From: Nostoc sp. FACHB-152
GTDB lineage: Bacteria; Cyanobacteriota; Cyanobacteriia; Cyanobacteriales; Nostocaceae
DNA length: 64,000 nt
Assembly: GCF_014697475.1 (NCBI RefSeq)
Contig: NZ_JACJRV010000003.1
Location: forward strand, 124,001 to 188,000
Direction of reading: 5' to 3'
Made by a program: the position numbers and the translations under genes. Numbering within the stretch: position 1 is the first letter of the stretch; each line of letters begins with the position of its first letter. Shown piece after piece: positions 28,921 through 37,880 of the stretch. The notes under the pieces were generated by a model, which had not been told where the DNA came from, searched no databases, and saw nothing but the letters and a program-made list of their open reading frames with translations.

Positions 28921-30339
28921 ATGAACAGAATTTGCGTTGGGTTGATGGCTGCTACTTTCAGTTTTACGCTTTCCACGGTAGCTTCAGCAAGTGCAACAAC
29001 TTCTAATACTACATCTACAAAAGTCACTCCAATTCAAGAAGCTATCAAAGAAGCATCAGTGGCTGCTCAAAAAGTAAAAGAAAGTGCAGAAGCTCTTAAA
29101 AAAGCAGAAGACGCTCTCAAAATTGCTACCCAAGCTGCAACAACGGCTAAACAAAGTGCTAACAAAGCTCTTAGTGTAGCAGAACAGGCATTCCAAAAAG
29201 CAGACGCAGATTTTAATACAGCTAAATTAGCTGCTGATACTGCTGCAAAAAATCTAGCTGATGCTAAAACATCTGTTGATACTGCTACCAAAAATTTTGC
29301 TAATGCAAAAACACTAGAGGCGGCTGCTAAAACTAAAACTGAAAAAGACTTAGCACAAAAAGCAGTTAAGGATGCAACTACAAACTTGAATGCTGCTAAT
29401 ACAAAGCTGAACGATGCTAATAACAAATTTAATTCTGCAAATACTAAGTTAAATGACGCGACAACTAAGCGTAGTGCAGCTGAACAAGTTAAAAATCAAG
29501 CCAGCTTACAAGCAAAGACAGTGACTGAGAACGCAGATAACTCTGTTAAAGCGGCAGATGATTTTAAAAATCAAGCTAAATTAACAGCAGATAACGCCGT
29601 TCAGTATTTTTTAAAAGCCCAAGAAGAGGCTAAAAAAGCTAGTGACTGGAGTACAATGAAGCGGCTGACCATTAAAGATAGGTCAGAAGATAAAAATTTC
29701 TTACCTTTAATTCCTCAGTTTCAAGCTTTAGTTCAAAAAGAAAGAGTCGGAATTTCTGCTGATAAAGTAGAGGCACAAAAATTAGACTTTACTCAGCTAT
29801 TTCTCAAACAAAAACACAATGTGCGTGTTTGGTTTATCAATGAAGGTGCTAGCTATAGAAATCAGTTAGCTTATGAAGCAATTAAAGGTGAAAAATATGA
29901 TAAAGGCATGATTTTTGAAGATGTCTCTTGTAACAGCACAAGAAATAAGTGCCAATTAGGAGAGAAGGATGGTGTTTTAGATATTGGTGATTTTGTAGAC
30001 TTGGGTAGTTTTAAGGCTGGTACACAGCTGAATTTCTTACTCAAAGCCGATGGTTATAGCAAAACATCAAGAAATGGCGATATTTATGGTGCAGATGCTT
30101 CTCTCAACCCAGATGGTTTACAGCACCTAATGGCTTGGAAAGTGGGCAATTACTTGATGATGGGTTTTGAAGATTTACGCAAGGGTGGCGATAAAGACTA
30201 TAACGATACTGTATTTGTTATGGACTTCGGCAAAAATAATTTCAAAACTGCTGCGGTACCAGAACCTTCAGCTACACTCCCACTATTAGGTTTAGGCGCA
30301 TTGGGGATGTTGAAGTTGCGTCGTCGTCGAGTTAATTAG
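28921..30339 (+). CDS. Exported PEP-CTERM protein with coiled coil and DUF4114 domain
   Basis: About 472 residues from ATG 28921 (a TTG at 28897 is open). A signal peptide (MNRICVGLMAATFSFTLSTVASAS) leads to about 220 residues of Ala/Lys/Asp/Thr-rich heptads (AEALKKAEDALKIATQ pattern), a long coiled coil. A beta-rich domain follows, ending 'FEDLRKGGDKDYNDTVFVM', the calcium-binding-like DUF4114 signature. The C-terminus VPEPSATLPLLGLGALG + RRRR is a PEP-CTERM sorting tag, cut by an exosortase encoded elsewhere. It is likely a surface or extracellular-matrix protein. The fibrous stalk plus Ca-binding head arrangement is notable. Confidence 0.85.
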   Translation: MNRICVGLMAATFSFTLSTVASASATTSNTTSTKVTPIQEAIKEASVAAQKVKESAEALKKAEDALKIATQAATTAKQSANKALSVAEQAFQKADADFNTAKLAADTAAKNLADAKTSVDTATKNFANAKTLEAAAKTKTEKDLAQKAVKDATTNLNAANTKLNDANNKFNSANTKLNDATTKRSAAEQVKNQASLQAKTVTENADNSVKAADDFKNQAKLTADNAVQYFLKAQEEAKKASDWSTMKRLTIKDRSEDKNFLPLIPQFQALVQKERVGISADKVEAQKLDFTQLFLKQKHNVRVWFINEGASYRNQLAYEAIKGEKYDKGMIFEDVSCNSTRNKCQLGEKDGVLDIGDFVDLGSFKAGTQLNFLLKADGYSKTSRNGDIYGADASLNPDGLQHLMAWKVGNYLMMGFEDLRKGGDKDYNDTVFVMDFGKNNFKTAAVPEPSATLPLLGLGALGMLKLRRRRVN

Positions 30340-30432
30340 ACTTCTTGCAGAAGTCGGGAAAAGGGTAAGGGGGAAAGGGGAAAGGGATAAGACAAAACCC
30401 TTTCCCTTTTACCTTATCCCTTTCCCCCTCTT
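30340..30432. terminator. Bidirectional terminator between convergent genes
   Basis: Purine-rich 'AAGGGGGAAAGGGGAAAGGG' (from 30366) faces the pyrimidine-rich 'CCCTTTCCCTTTTACCTTAT' and 'CCCTTTCCCCC' (30398-30429), giving a long imperfect stem. Just upstream is the small palindrome GACTTCTTGCAGAAGTC (30339-30355). It separates the convergent PEP-CTERM and symporter genes. Confidence 0.6.
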
Positions 30433-30435
30433 GGT

Positions 30436-32112
30436 TTAATGTTGAGGTATTTCTTGGTCTTCTTCAATGGAAGGAGAACGTAATTCTTCTACCATCGCCT
30501 GAATCTCTTCTGGTGGCGGTGGTGTGAGGCGAGACACAACTAAGGTTACTACTAAGTTTATTAGCATCCCCAAAGTGCCGATGCCTTCCGGAGAAACGCC
30601 AAAAAACCAAGGTTGCATACCAAAAAACTTCACGCCCATGATGTAGATAATTGTAAAAATTAAACCTGTTAACATCCCAGCGATCGCACCTTCTGCATTG
30701 GTACGTTTATCAAAAATACCCAGGACAATCACCGGGAAGAAACTAGCAGCAGCTAACCCGAAAGCAAAAGCTACCACCTGACTCACAAATCCTGGTGGAT
30801 TTACCCCAAAGTACCCAGCCAGAACTAGGGAAAAACCAACCATGATACGCCCAACAAATACGCGTTTGCGTTCCGAAGCACCGGAATCTAAAATCCGGTA
30901 ATAAATATCGTGGGCGACAGAACTGGAAATTACCAACAACAAACCTGATGCTGTAGACAAAGCTGCTGCTAAACCACCAGCCGCAACCAAAGCAATTACC
31001 CAAGGCGCAAGTTTAGCAACTTCTGGAGTAGATAGCACAATGATATCAGGGTCAATCTTAATCTCACTGGTATCTTTATTTGGCGTTAATTGCAGACGAC
31101 CATCTTTATTTTTATCGTCAAAAGCCAACAGTCCTGTTTTTTCCCACTTATTTGCCCAGTCTAGCTGTTGCACTTCTGCTACTGTTTTATTTTGCAGGGA
31201 ATCTATTAAGTTATAGCGTGCAAACATCGAAAGGGCGGGAGCCGTGGTATAAAGAATTGCTATAAATAACAATGCCCAACCTGCCGAAAAACGTGCCGCA
31301 CGTACACTTGGTACAGTGTAAAACCGGACGATGATATGGGGTAAACCAGCAGTACCTACCATGAGTGCAATAGTTGTGAACAATACATCCAGCATGGACT
31401 TGTTCACAAATGGCTGGGTATACTCTTGAAATCCTAAATCAACTTGAATTTGATTGAGTTTGCTGGCAACATCACTAAAGGTAAAGGCTAATTGCGGAAT
31501 CGGATTACCAGTTAATAACCAAGCGATCGCTACAGCCGGAATCAAGTAAGCCAAAATTAATACAAAATATTGGGCGACTTGCGTCCAAGTAATGCCTTTC
31601 ATCCCGCCTAGCACTGCAAAAAAGCCGACAATCACCATACCGATGATTACGCCTGTGTTGATGTCTACTTGTAGGAAGCGGCTAAACACAATGCCTACAC
31701 CGCGCATTTGACCGGCAACATAAGTCAGAGATACAAAAATCGCCGCAACCACAGCTACCAACCGCGCCACATTTGAGTAATAGCGATCGCCTACAAAATC
31801 CGGTACTGTATACTTACCAAATTTTCGTAGGTAGGGAGCCAATAACAACGCCAGCAGCACATAGCCACCAGTCCAACCCATCAAATAAATTGAACCGTCG
31901 TAGCCCAAAAAAGAAATTAGTCCCGCCATTGAAATAAACGAAGCAGCCGACATCCAATCGGCGGCGGTAGCTGCACCATTAGCAATTGAAGGTATCCCCT
32001 GACCAGCAATAAAGAAATCTTTACTATTTTCGACTCGTGATTGCCAACCAATATAAATATAGAGGAGGAAAGAAAGTCCAACTATTAAAATCGTCCAAAG
32101 TTCAACTGACAC
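30436..32112 (-). CDS. Sodium:solute symporter, ActP-like large subunit
   Basis: 558 residues with about 13 membrane segments. Family motifs are 'GQGIPSIANGAATAADWMSAASFISMAGLI', 'GGMKGITWTQVAQY' and 'ALSTASGLLLVISSSVAHDIYYR'. It is followed by a hydrophilic C-terminal tail. A hydrophilic insertion near residue 310-355 (DKNKDGRLQLTPNKD) is characteristic of the VC_2705-type subgroup. It imports a small carboxylate such as acetate with Na+; the exact solute is not readable. The small DUF4212 subunit gene is immediately upstream (9 bp), which is the usual partner. Confidence 0.9.
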   Translation of the reverse strand: MSVELWTILIVGLSFLLYIYIGWQSRVENSKDFFIAGQGIPSIANGAATAADWMSAASFISMAGLISFLGYDGSIYLMGWTGGYVLLALLLAPYLRKFGKYTVPDFVGDRYYSNVARLVAVVAAIFVSLTYVAGQMRGVGIVFSRFLQVDINTGVIIGMVIVGFFAVLGGMKGITWTQVAQYFVLILAYLIPAVAIAWLLTGNPIPQLAFTFSDVASKLNQIQVDLGFQEYTQPFVNKSMLDVLFTTIALMVGTAGLPHIIVRFYTVPSVRAARFSAGWALLFIAILYTTAPALSMFARYNLIDSLQNKTVAEVQQLDWANKWEKTGLLAFDDKNKDGRLQLTPNKDTSEIKIDPDIIVLSTPEVAKLAPWVIALVAAGGLAAALSTASGLLLVISSSVAHDIYYRILDSGASERKRVFVGRIMVGFSLVLAGYFGVNPPGFVSQVVAFAFGLAAASFFPVIVLGIFDKRTNAEGAIAGMLTGLIFTIIYIMGVKFFGMQPWFFGVSPEGIGTLGMLINLVVTLVVSRLTPPPPEEIQAMVEELRSPSIEEDQEIPQH

Positions 32113-32121
32113 TATTTTTTC

Positions 32122-32394
32122 TCACTTTTTATTATATTTGCGGTCTATCTTGTCCATTTGAAAGGCGTAAATAAAAATCAATGCCACAAAAATGATGATT
32201 GACCCCTGCTGCGCCATCCAAAAGCCAAAAGGTACGCCAAAAAAACGTATTCCATTTAACGGTTGAACCAATAAAATACTAAAAACTAGAGAAACCAACG
32301 CCCAAACAATTAAAAGATTACGAATTAAAGCAGTATTAGCACGCCAATAAGAACGGCGTTGATGATCATCCATTGTCGTTTGCCGTAAGTGCAT
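32122..32394 (-). CDS. DUF4212 small subunit of sodium:solute symporter
   Basis: About 90 residues with two membrane segments: 'LLIVWALVSLVFSILLVQPL' and 'GSIIIFVALIFIYAFQMDKID'. The motif 'YWRANTALI', and the terminal 'DKIDRKY', are the DUF4212 pattern. It is co-transcribed with the ActP-like gene and is thought to form its accessory subunit. The start could be ATG 32394, a TTG just before it, or the internal ATG at 32373 (MDDHQRRSYW), which fits the family start better. Confidence 0.88.
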   Translation of the reverse strand: MHLRQTTMDDHQRRSYWRANTALIRNLLIVWALVSLVFSILLVQPLNGIRFFGVPFGFWMAQQGSIIIFVALIFIYAFQMDKIDRKYNKK

Positions 32395-32893
32395 CAAAAT
32401 GATATCAAGATGTCACCATACTTCTTTCTAATACTTAATATTATTTTTACTAAATTCTCAGTATTTCAAGCTAATGGTAGTGAAAATTACTTATATACGC
32501 AGTAATTACAAAAAATACCATTAGCTATTATTGTCTAACTTTAGTTTGCTATTTTATAATAAATATTACCTAAAAATTTAACAAATTGCGTATTTATAAC
32601 TAAGTAAAAAAATAAATATATTATATTAAATGCTTAACGAAATAACAGTTTTAGCATATTAGCTAATTAGATAAATTCTGGTTATCACAAAAAATATACT
32701 AAGAAATACAGTGGTTGTTTAAGTGTCTTTTTAATAGCATTTGTATCAATAGACTGATATAACTACAGACGGTTTATCACAAAAATATCATGATTTGCGA
32801 TCGCCTGTTTTGGGCTAAAAATCACCTTATTTTATTCATGTAGCCATTAATTAGCGTCTATTTCAGCCTTACTCATACCACAAACCATCATTT
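32395..32893. other. A+T-rich intergenic region
   Basis: About 500 bases between the divergent symporter and M50 protease genes, very A+T-rich, with one HIP1 near 32800. No gene, repeat or clear operator found. Confidence 0.4.
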
Positions 32894-33502
32894 ATGTTTA
32901 TCAGGACACTCACCACCGACCCAATTTATTTTTTTCGCATAGTTGCAATTCTCATATTTTCTATCTGTTTGCACGAACTTGCTCACGGTTGGGCAGCGAT
33001 GAGTCAGGGAGATAACACCCCGCAAAAAACTGGTCATCTCACCCTAAACCCTGTTGTTCATATGGGTTGGGAGTCTATTATTTTTCTTTGCTTTACAGGT
33101 ATTGCTTGGGGTCAAATGCCCGTTAACCCCTCTAAATTTCGCTTTGCAAAACTCAGCAATATTTTAGTATCCGCAGCTGGGCCACTATTAAATCTTGCAC
33201 TAGGTCTTGTATTCGTAGTGCTATTAAAAATTTTTTCTCACTCTAATGCGTCAGAACTATTAAGCTTAGACTTTCTTTATTTAGCAGCGCGAATAAATTT
33301 GGCATTATTTCTGTTCAACCTTCTACCAATTCCACCTCTTGATGGCTTTCATGTTTTTAGCGAAATTTTTCCTCAATTGAAGCCTTTAGAAAATACCAAT
33401 TTTGGGATATTTGCAATGATGCTACTCTTCTTGATTCCTGGTGTGGGTATAGGCCTCAGCACTATTGCCAATTTATTTATATATGCAGTAGTCGCTATTT
33501 AA
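32894..33502 (+). CDS. Site-2 protease family (M50) membrane metalloprotease
   Basis: 202 residues and about five membrane segments. The zinc site 'ICLHELAHGWAAMSQGD' (HExxH, about residues 29-33) lies in the first region and the second motif 'LLPIPPLDGFHVF' supplies the third ligand Asp. This compact form without PDZ or CBS domain is common in cyanobacteria. It would cut transmembrane substrates within the bilayer. Neighbouring genes give no hint of the substrate. Confidence 0.9.
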   Translation: MFIRTLTTDPIYFFRIVAILIFSICLHELAHGWAAMSQGDNTPQKTGHLTLNPVVHMGWESIIFLCFTGIAWGQMPVNPSKFRFAKLSNILVSAAGPLLNLALGLVFVVLLKIFSHSNASELLSLDFLYLAARINLALFLFNLLPIPPLDGFHVFSEIFPQLKPLENTNFGIFAMMLLFLIPGVGIGLSTIANLFIYAVVAI

Positions 33503-33545
33503 ATATTTTTAAAACCTCCTCTTAAATTAGACTAGCTATTTAGTC

Positions 33546-34766
33546 TTAATAACCATTTCCCTGAACGCCACCTGTAGACTGACCTGGAACGTAAAAATTA
33601 GACTGTCGTAGCTGATTTCTTATATAGTCATATCTTGAGTTTGTATAACTGGCTGGTGTTGGTGGTGTAATTTGATTTGAATTGATATTTGGATAGACAG
33701 GCTGGACAGAGTAAGGTTGAGTATTAGTAGGTGCAGATGGAGTAACAGGCTGTGTTACAGCCGATGCTGGTACTTGGTAAGGTAATGGCTGAACAGGATT
33801 GTTGTAAGAATTCGGTAAATAGTTTGGTACAGTTGGCTGAATATAGCCTGTGCTGTTATTTAAGTTTGTGTTAGGTATATAAGTTGGGTTATTAGTAGAT
33901 AAATTTTGGGGAACTCCGTTATAAGAAGTTTGCCCTGCTGGGTTACTCAAAATTGCAGTCCCACTATTGTTAGATAAATTCTGGGGAACTCCGTTATAAG
34001 AAGCTTGCCCTGCTGGGTTACTCAAAATTGCAGTTCCACTATTGTTAGATAAATTCTGGGGAACTCCATTGTAGGAATTTTGTACCAAAACATTACTAGG
34101 AGTAGAAACTCCACCATTTGAGTTAGAAAGTGTTGGCGTTGACGATGGTGGCAGAATTGAAGTTGAAGAACTAATTGAGTTGTAGGAATTTGTTGGGCTT
34201 TGATTAACTCCATTACTTACTGTGTTGGGGCTTACTGTAACTCCTTGAGGCTGTGACGACGTAGTTAAAGACTGAGTGTTGCTATTTTGTGTGCTGAACT
34301 TTAACAGGTTTTCGGTTTGTGTAATAAAAGGATTTCTCTCATCAGATGAAGATGAGTTATTGTTGATGTCTAAACTAGGAGTTAATTTAGTATTTTTAGC
34401 AGACTTTTGTTGACTCATTAAATATTGTAAAAAGTCCTTACCCTGATTTGTCTTGGAGTTGTCTTTAGGGGAAAGAATTTTGATTGGCCCAGTTGCTTGT
34501 TGAACATCATTATAAAGAACTGGTAAATTATCAATATCTGCTGCGATCGCTTTATCTTCAGCCGACAGGGAATCATCGGTTTTCTGTGTAGTAACTTCGC
34601 TGTTTTGCTTACCAATAAACGCATCTGGGTTAGACCAGTATTCTCTAATGACCAGCCCTAGCACAGATAAAAAAATTGCTGTTCCCCAAAAGGCAGGTCT
34701 GCTAAGATTCCGTAACCTGGCTTTGAGATAACGTAAGTTGGCGGGTGGATAATGACGATTTGACAT
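33546..34766 (-). CDS. Membrane-anchored, Asn/Ser/Pro-rich low-complexity protein with 25-residue repeats
   Basis: 406 residues. A basic N-terminus (about 30 residues) precedes a single membrane segment 'FWGTAIFLSVLGLVIREYW'. The rest is low-complexity and rich in Asn, Ser, Pro, Gln and Thr. Near residues 230-300 a 25-residue unit (SYNGVPQNLSNNSGTAILSN + PAGQ[A/T]) is repeated about 2.5 times, exact enough in DNA to show recent tandem duplication (period 75 bp). The segment after the membrane helix, 'DDSLSAEDKAIAADIDNLPVLYND', is the most conserved-looking part. Function unknown; probably a periplasm-exposed disordered linker or wall-associated protein. Confidence 0.75.
   Translation of the reverse strand: MSNRHYPPANLRYLKARLRNLSRPAFWGTAIFLSVLGLVIREYWSNPDAFIGKQNSEVTTQKTDDSLSAEDKAIAADIDNLPVLYNDVQQATGPIKILSPKDNSKTNQGKDFLQYLMSQQKSAKNTKLTPSLDINNNSSSSDERNPFITQTENLLKFSTQNSNTQSLTTSSQPQGVTVSPNTVSNGVNQSPTNSYNSISSSTSILPPSSTPTLSNSNGGVSTPSNVLVQNSYNGVPQNLSNNSGTAILSNPAGQASYNGVPQNLSNNSGTAILSNPAGQTSYNGVPQNLSTNNPTYIPNTNLNNSTGYIQPTVPNYLPNSYNNPVQPLPYQVPASAVTQPVTPSAPTNTQPYSVQPVYPNINSNQITPPTPASYTNSRYDYIRNQLRQSNFYVPGQSTGGVQGNGY
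33898..34085. repeat. 75-bp tandem repeat inside a coding region
   Basis: The phrase 'GATAAATT(T/C)TGGGGAACTCC' recurs at 33898, 33973 and 34048, exactly 75 bp apart. The first two units are nearly identical over their whole length and the third is partial. The period is a multiple of three, so the frame is kept. Confidence 0.85.
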
Positions 34767-35263
34767 GGCCGAGTTTCAAGGATTACTGGTAGATGTTATA
34801 CCTGAGTGCAAACTTACAGCAAGCATCAATTGTGTAGTGCTTTTGCTTGACTGTTAGCAGAACGTTTTAGCCGCAGTTAGATGCTGCTGTGATCATCGTA
34901 GCTTGATCACGGATAAACTATGACATCTAGAGAATAAAATTTCATACTTTACATTCCATATTGTTTTGCTCACTAACACCTGCCACCCATATACCCCTAC
35001 ACCTAGTCTCAACCTTTGATTTTTCGTTTCACTGCGTAACTCCTAAATATGATTATCACGATATTTTACGCTTCGGTTACTTTCGATAACATCATGAATT
35101 GAAACCTGGACTAATTTATTGTTGTGGCTGGGCAATTTTCAAAACAAGGGAATAGGGAGTGGGGAGTAGAGAGTAGTGGCTAGGGAATAGACCCCTATTT
35201 CCTCTGCACCTTGTCTACCCTGCCTCTTCTACCTCGCCTGATATTTACCAGGAGACTACAGCA
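34767..35263. other. Intergenic region with purine-rich short repeats
   Basis: About 500 bases between the divergent low-complexity protein and CBS-CP12 genes. Around 35148-35215 there is a degenerate run 'GGGAATAGGGAGTGGGGAGT' whose pyrimidine-rich counterpart follows ('CCCCTATTTCCTCTGCACC'), an imperfect large hairpin of the common Nostoc type. Nothing else recognised. Confidence 0.45.
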
Positions 35264-35884
35264 ATGATGAAAGCTGAAGATATCATGACCAAGGATGTAA
35301 TTACCATTCGCGGGTCGGCAAGCGTCGCTGAAGCAGTTCGGCTGATGAAGGAAAAAAACTTGCGTGCCTTGGTTGTGGATCGTCGCTATGATAATGATGC
35401 CTATGGCATGATTAGTGAAACAGACATTGTTTATAAAGTAATAGCTTACGGTAAAGATCCCAAGCAAGTACGGGTTTATGAAATTATGAGCAAACCCTGC
35501 ATTGTTGTCAATCCTGAGTTGAGCGTGGAATATGTGGCGCGGTTATTTGCCAACACAGGTATCCGTAGAGCACCAGTTATTCAGGGTAAGCTGTTAGGCA
35601 TTATCTCAATTACCGATATTCTAACCAAGAGTAATTTTGTGGAAGCTCCAACAGCACCTAGGTTGGAGGAAAAAATTCAAAAATCTATAGCAGCAGCACG
35701 GGCCATTTGTACCCAATATGGTGCTTATTCTAAAGCCTGTGCTGCTGCTTGGGATGAAGTAGAAGAGTTACAGGCAGAAGCCGCCCATCAAAAAGCTGAG
35801 GGCATGGTTTCGGCTAAAGTTTCTTTTGAAGAATACTGTCGAGAAAATCCCAATGCGCCTGAATGCCGGAATTATAAACCTTGA
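35264..35884 (+). CDS. CBS-CP12 fusion protein
   Basis: 206 residues. Two CBS motifs fill about residues 1-128 ('MKAEDIMTKDVITIRGSASVAEAVRLMKEK...', 'IMSKPCIVVNPELSVEYVARLFANTGIRRAPVI'). The last ~70 residues are a CP12 domain with the hallmark 'AWDEVEELQAEAAHQ'. Flanking Cys pairs are present ('CTQYGAYSKAC' and 'YCRENPNAPEC'). CP12 normally brings GAPDH and phosphoribulokinase into an inactive complex in the dark via disulfides. The CBS pair would add adenine-nucleotide sensing. CBS-CP12 fusions are known in cyanobacteria, but their physiological role is little defined. GGTATT-poor upstream DNA gives no clear promoter; AGGAG at 35250-35254 is the ribosome site. Confidence 0.92.
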   Translation: MMKAEDIMTKDVITIRGSASVAEAVRLMKEKNLRALVVDRRYDNDAYGMISETDIVYKVIAYGKDPKQVRVYEIMSKPCIVVNPELSVEYVARLFANTGIRRAPVIQGKLLGIISITDILTKSNFVEAPTAPRLEEKIQKSIAAARAICTQYGAYSKACAAAWDEVEELQAEAAHQKAEGMVSAKVSFEEYCRENPNAPECRNYKP

Positions 35885-35934
35885 AATTATGAAGTCTGAA
35901 AAATAAATTTCATACTTCATACTTTCCTACTTTC

Positions 35935-36228
35935 CTACTCTTCGCTGTTGAGGATTTTCGGGACTTTAAAAAATTCACCTTCTTGTTCAGGCGCACTGTT
36001 GAGAATGGCATCGCGCTCAGGATAAGGCTGCAATTCATCCTCTCTGGTTACATTGCTGACATCGATTGCTCGTGTAGTTGGTGGCACATCGCTAACATCT
36101 AATTCACTCAGCTGTTCTACATAATCCAAAATATTTCCTAGCTGAGTGGTAAATTGCTCTTCTTCTTCTGGTGTTAAGTCTAACCGAGCGAGAAGAGCTA
36201 CTTTATGAACTTGGTCACGATCAATCAT
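35935..36228 (-). CDS. gatC: Aspartyl/glutamyl-tRNA amidotransferase subunit C
   Basis: 97 residues from ATG 36228 (MIDRDQVHKVALLARLDL), the family's usual start; the frame is open six codons upstream. The pattern 'LTPEEEEQFTTQLGNILDYVEQLSELDVSDVPPT' and 'LREDE'-like 'VTREDELQP' are GatC features. With GatA and GatB it converts Glu-tRNA(Gln) to Gln-tRNA(Gln). It is a single gene here, next to ycf3 on the same strand with repeats between them. Confidence 0.95.
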   Translation of the reverse strand: MIDRDQVHKVALLARLDLTPEEEEQFTTQLGNILDYVEQLSELDVSDVPPTTRAIDVSNVTREDELQPYPERDAILNSAPEQEGEFFKVPKILNSEE

Positions 36229-36237
36229 GGTTTGGTT

Positions 36238-36335
36238 ATAAGTCAATAGTCAAAAGTCCATAGTCAAGAGTCAATAGTCTATTGTTTTCGCTGATTATTA
36301 ACAATTGACCATTGACTAATGACCATTGACTAAAA
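36238..36335. repeat. Short tandem heptad repeats (STRR type)
   Basis: 'AAGTCAATAGTCAAAAGTCC' and following 'ATAGTCAAGAGTCAATAGTC' on one side, and 'CAATTGACCATTGACTAATG' with 'ACCATTGACTA' on the other, form degenerate 7-bp repeats that are also inverted relative to each other. Such CATTGAC-type heptads are a hallmark of heterocystous cyanobacterial intergenic DNA. They lie between ycf3 and gatC. Confidence 0.75.
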
Positions 36336-36851
36336 GAATACGTCAATTTGCATCCGCCCAGTGGTTTTCAGCCAGTTTTGAGCTTCAATATAGTTATTGG
36401 GAGCCATACGAATGGCTCTAATCCAATAATCTGCGGCTTGGTCAAACAGGGCTTCACCACCGTCATGATCTCCAGCTTCTTTAGCTTTTTCGCCTTGGTA
36501 ATGATAAATTACGGCGATGTTATTCAAGGCTTGGGGTATGCGTGGGTTGATTTCAATTGCTCGGTGATAAAGTTCTAAAGCTTTCAGATGATCACCGTTA
36601 CTGGCGTAAATTAGCCCCATGTTATAGAAAATATAACTGCGATCGTTAGGGTCTTCTTCTAGGGTTAGGGCTTCTTCATAATACTCTAATGCTTCGGCGT
36701 ATTCTCCTTCTGCCTGTGCCGACATTCCATCTCGGTAATAAACAAATGCTTCTTTAGCTTTTCTGTTAGTTGGCAGAATCTTCAGAATGATATCCGCCAT
36801 TACTGTAAAAGATTTGTCAATAAAGTTATCGTTTTTCTGTGTTCTTGGCAT
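36330..36851 (-). CDS. ycf3: Photosystem I assembly protein Ycf3
   Basis: 173 residues, the standard length. The N-terminus '[29 protein letters not shown]' is diagnostic. Three TPRs follow: '[28 protein letters not shown]', '[28 protein letters not shown]' and a diverged third. It is a thylakoid-associated chaperone that binds PsaA/PsaD during PSI assembly. Confidence 0.98.
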   Translation of the reverse strand: MPRTQKNDNFIDKSFTVMADIILKILPTNRKAKEAFVYYRDGMSAQAEGEYAEALEYYEEALTLEEDPNDRSYIFYNMGLIYASNGDHLKALELYHRAIEINPRIPQALNNIAVIYHYQGEKAKEAGDHDGGEALFDQAADYWIRAIRMAPNNYIEAQNWLKTTGRMQIDVFF

Positions 36852-36966
36852 AACTGCCTCTATGGTTGTACAGCTACTAGCTCAAAAGATGCTCTTGGGA
36901 ATTTAGTAACCCCAGACAAAAACTTCTGATATTAATTTTCGCTTGTGTGCCATCAGCACTCAATAG

Positions 36967-37668
36967 TTAATTTAACTGATTTGGCAGGTCATTCTCCTGA
37001 CTAAGGGGGATAATACATTCTGGGCTGTTATGCTGAGGGCTGTTAACCAAGCTACTAACTGGGTAGGCTGTCATGGCCTCAGCCGGATAGGAATCTAGTA
37101 GTGACTGTAGTTTCTCTGGTGTTTGCACTTGAGTATCTAACCATAAATCATAATCTTCGGGAGCCAGAATAACTGGCATACGATCATGGATTGGTGCTAG
37201 TAATTTATTAGCTGTGGTTGTCATAATCGTACAAGAGGCAATTTCTTCTCCTTCTGGTGAGTGCCATATATCCCACAACCCGGCAAAACCAAAAGGTTGC
37301 CCATCTTGAAGCCGAAAATAAAAGGGCTGTTTTTTACCTTGTTGCTTTTGCCATTCATAAAAGCCATCAGCGATTACTAAACAGCGTCGGCGTTTAAAAG
37401 CGGATCTAAATGCTGGTTTTTCTGCCACTGTTTCTGCCCTAGCATTGATCAGCTTTACTCCCATTTTTGCATCTTTTGCCCAACTAGGAATCAATCCCCA
37501 ACGTAACTGTTGAAATTCATACTGCTTACTTGTGGGGTTTTGTAGTACGGTTGGCACGATTTGTGTAGGTGCAATGTTGTATTGGGCAGCTAAATCTGGA
37601 ATTTGCTGGATATGGAAAACCTTCTCTAGAAGGGCAGTTGGCTGATTTAATGTAAATCTTCCACACAT
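36967..37668 (-). CDS. SRAP domain protein (YedK/HMCES family)
   Basis: 233 residues. The N-terminal MCGRF places catalytic Cys2, which forms a thiazolidine crosslink with abasic sites in single-stranded DNA. Other conserved pieces are 'YNIAPTQIVP', 'RWGLIPSWAKD', 'NARAETVAEKPAFRSAF', 'DGFYEW' and 'IHDRMPVIL', containing the active-site Asn, Glu and His. It protects replication forks from abasic-site breakage. A single gene with no operon partner. Confidence 0.96.
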   Translation of the reverse strand: MCGRFTLNQPTALLEKVFHIQQIPDLAAQYNIAPTQIVPTVLQNPTSKQYEFQQLRWGLIPSWAKDAKMGVKLINARAETVAEKPAFRSAFKRRRCLVIADGFYEWQKQQGKKQPFYFRLQDGQPFGFAGLWDIWHSPEGEEIASCTIMTTTANKLLAPIHDRMPVILAPEDYDLWLDTQVQTPEKLQSLLDSYPAEAMTAYPVSSLVNSPQHNSPECIIPLSQENDLPNQLN

Positions 37669-37880
37669 ATTTTTATGTTAACCCCTTGAATTAAATTAAA
37701 CATTTGAAGTTTATAAAGTCTAGTAATTGTTAACTTTTTGTTTTTTATTTATTCAGATAAATCTAGTTTTTATGAAGATGCATAAAAGAGAGATGATGAT
37801 CCTGTTTCTTGGAAAAAATTTTGTAAAATATTGTATTCTAGAGCTTAATTTTTCCCAATAATCTTCATCATATTTTTGAC

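Noticed and set aside
29067-29426. Minus-strand hydrophobic frame inside the PEP-CTERM gene
   Set aside because: It is the antisense of Ala/Lys-rich heptads, which always reads as hydrophobic; no independent support.
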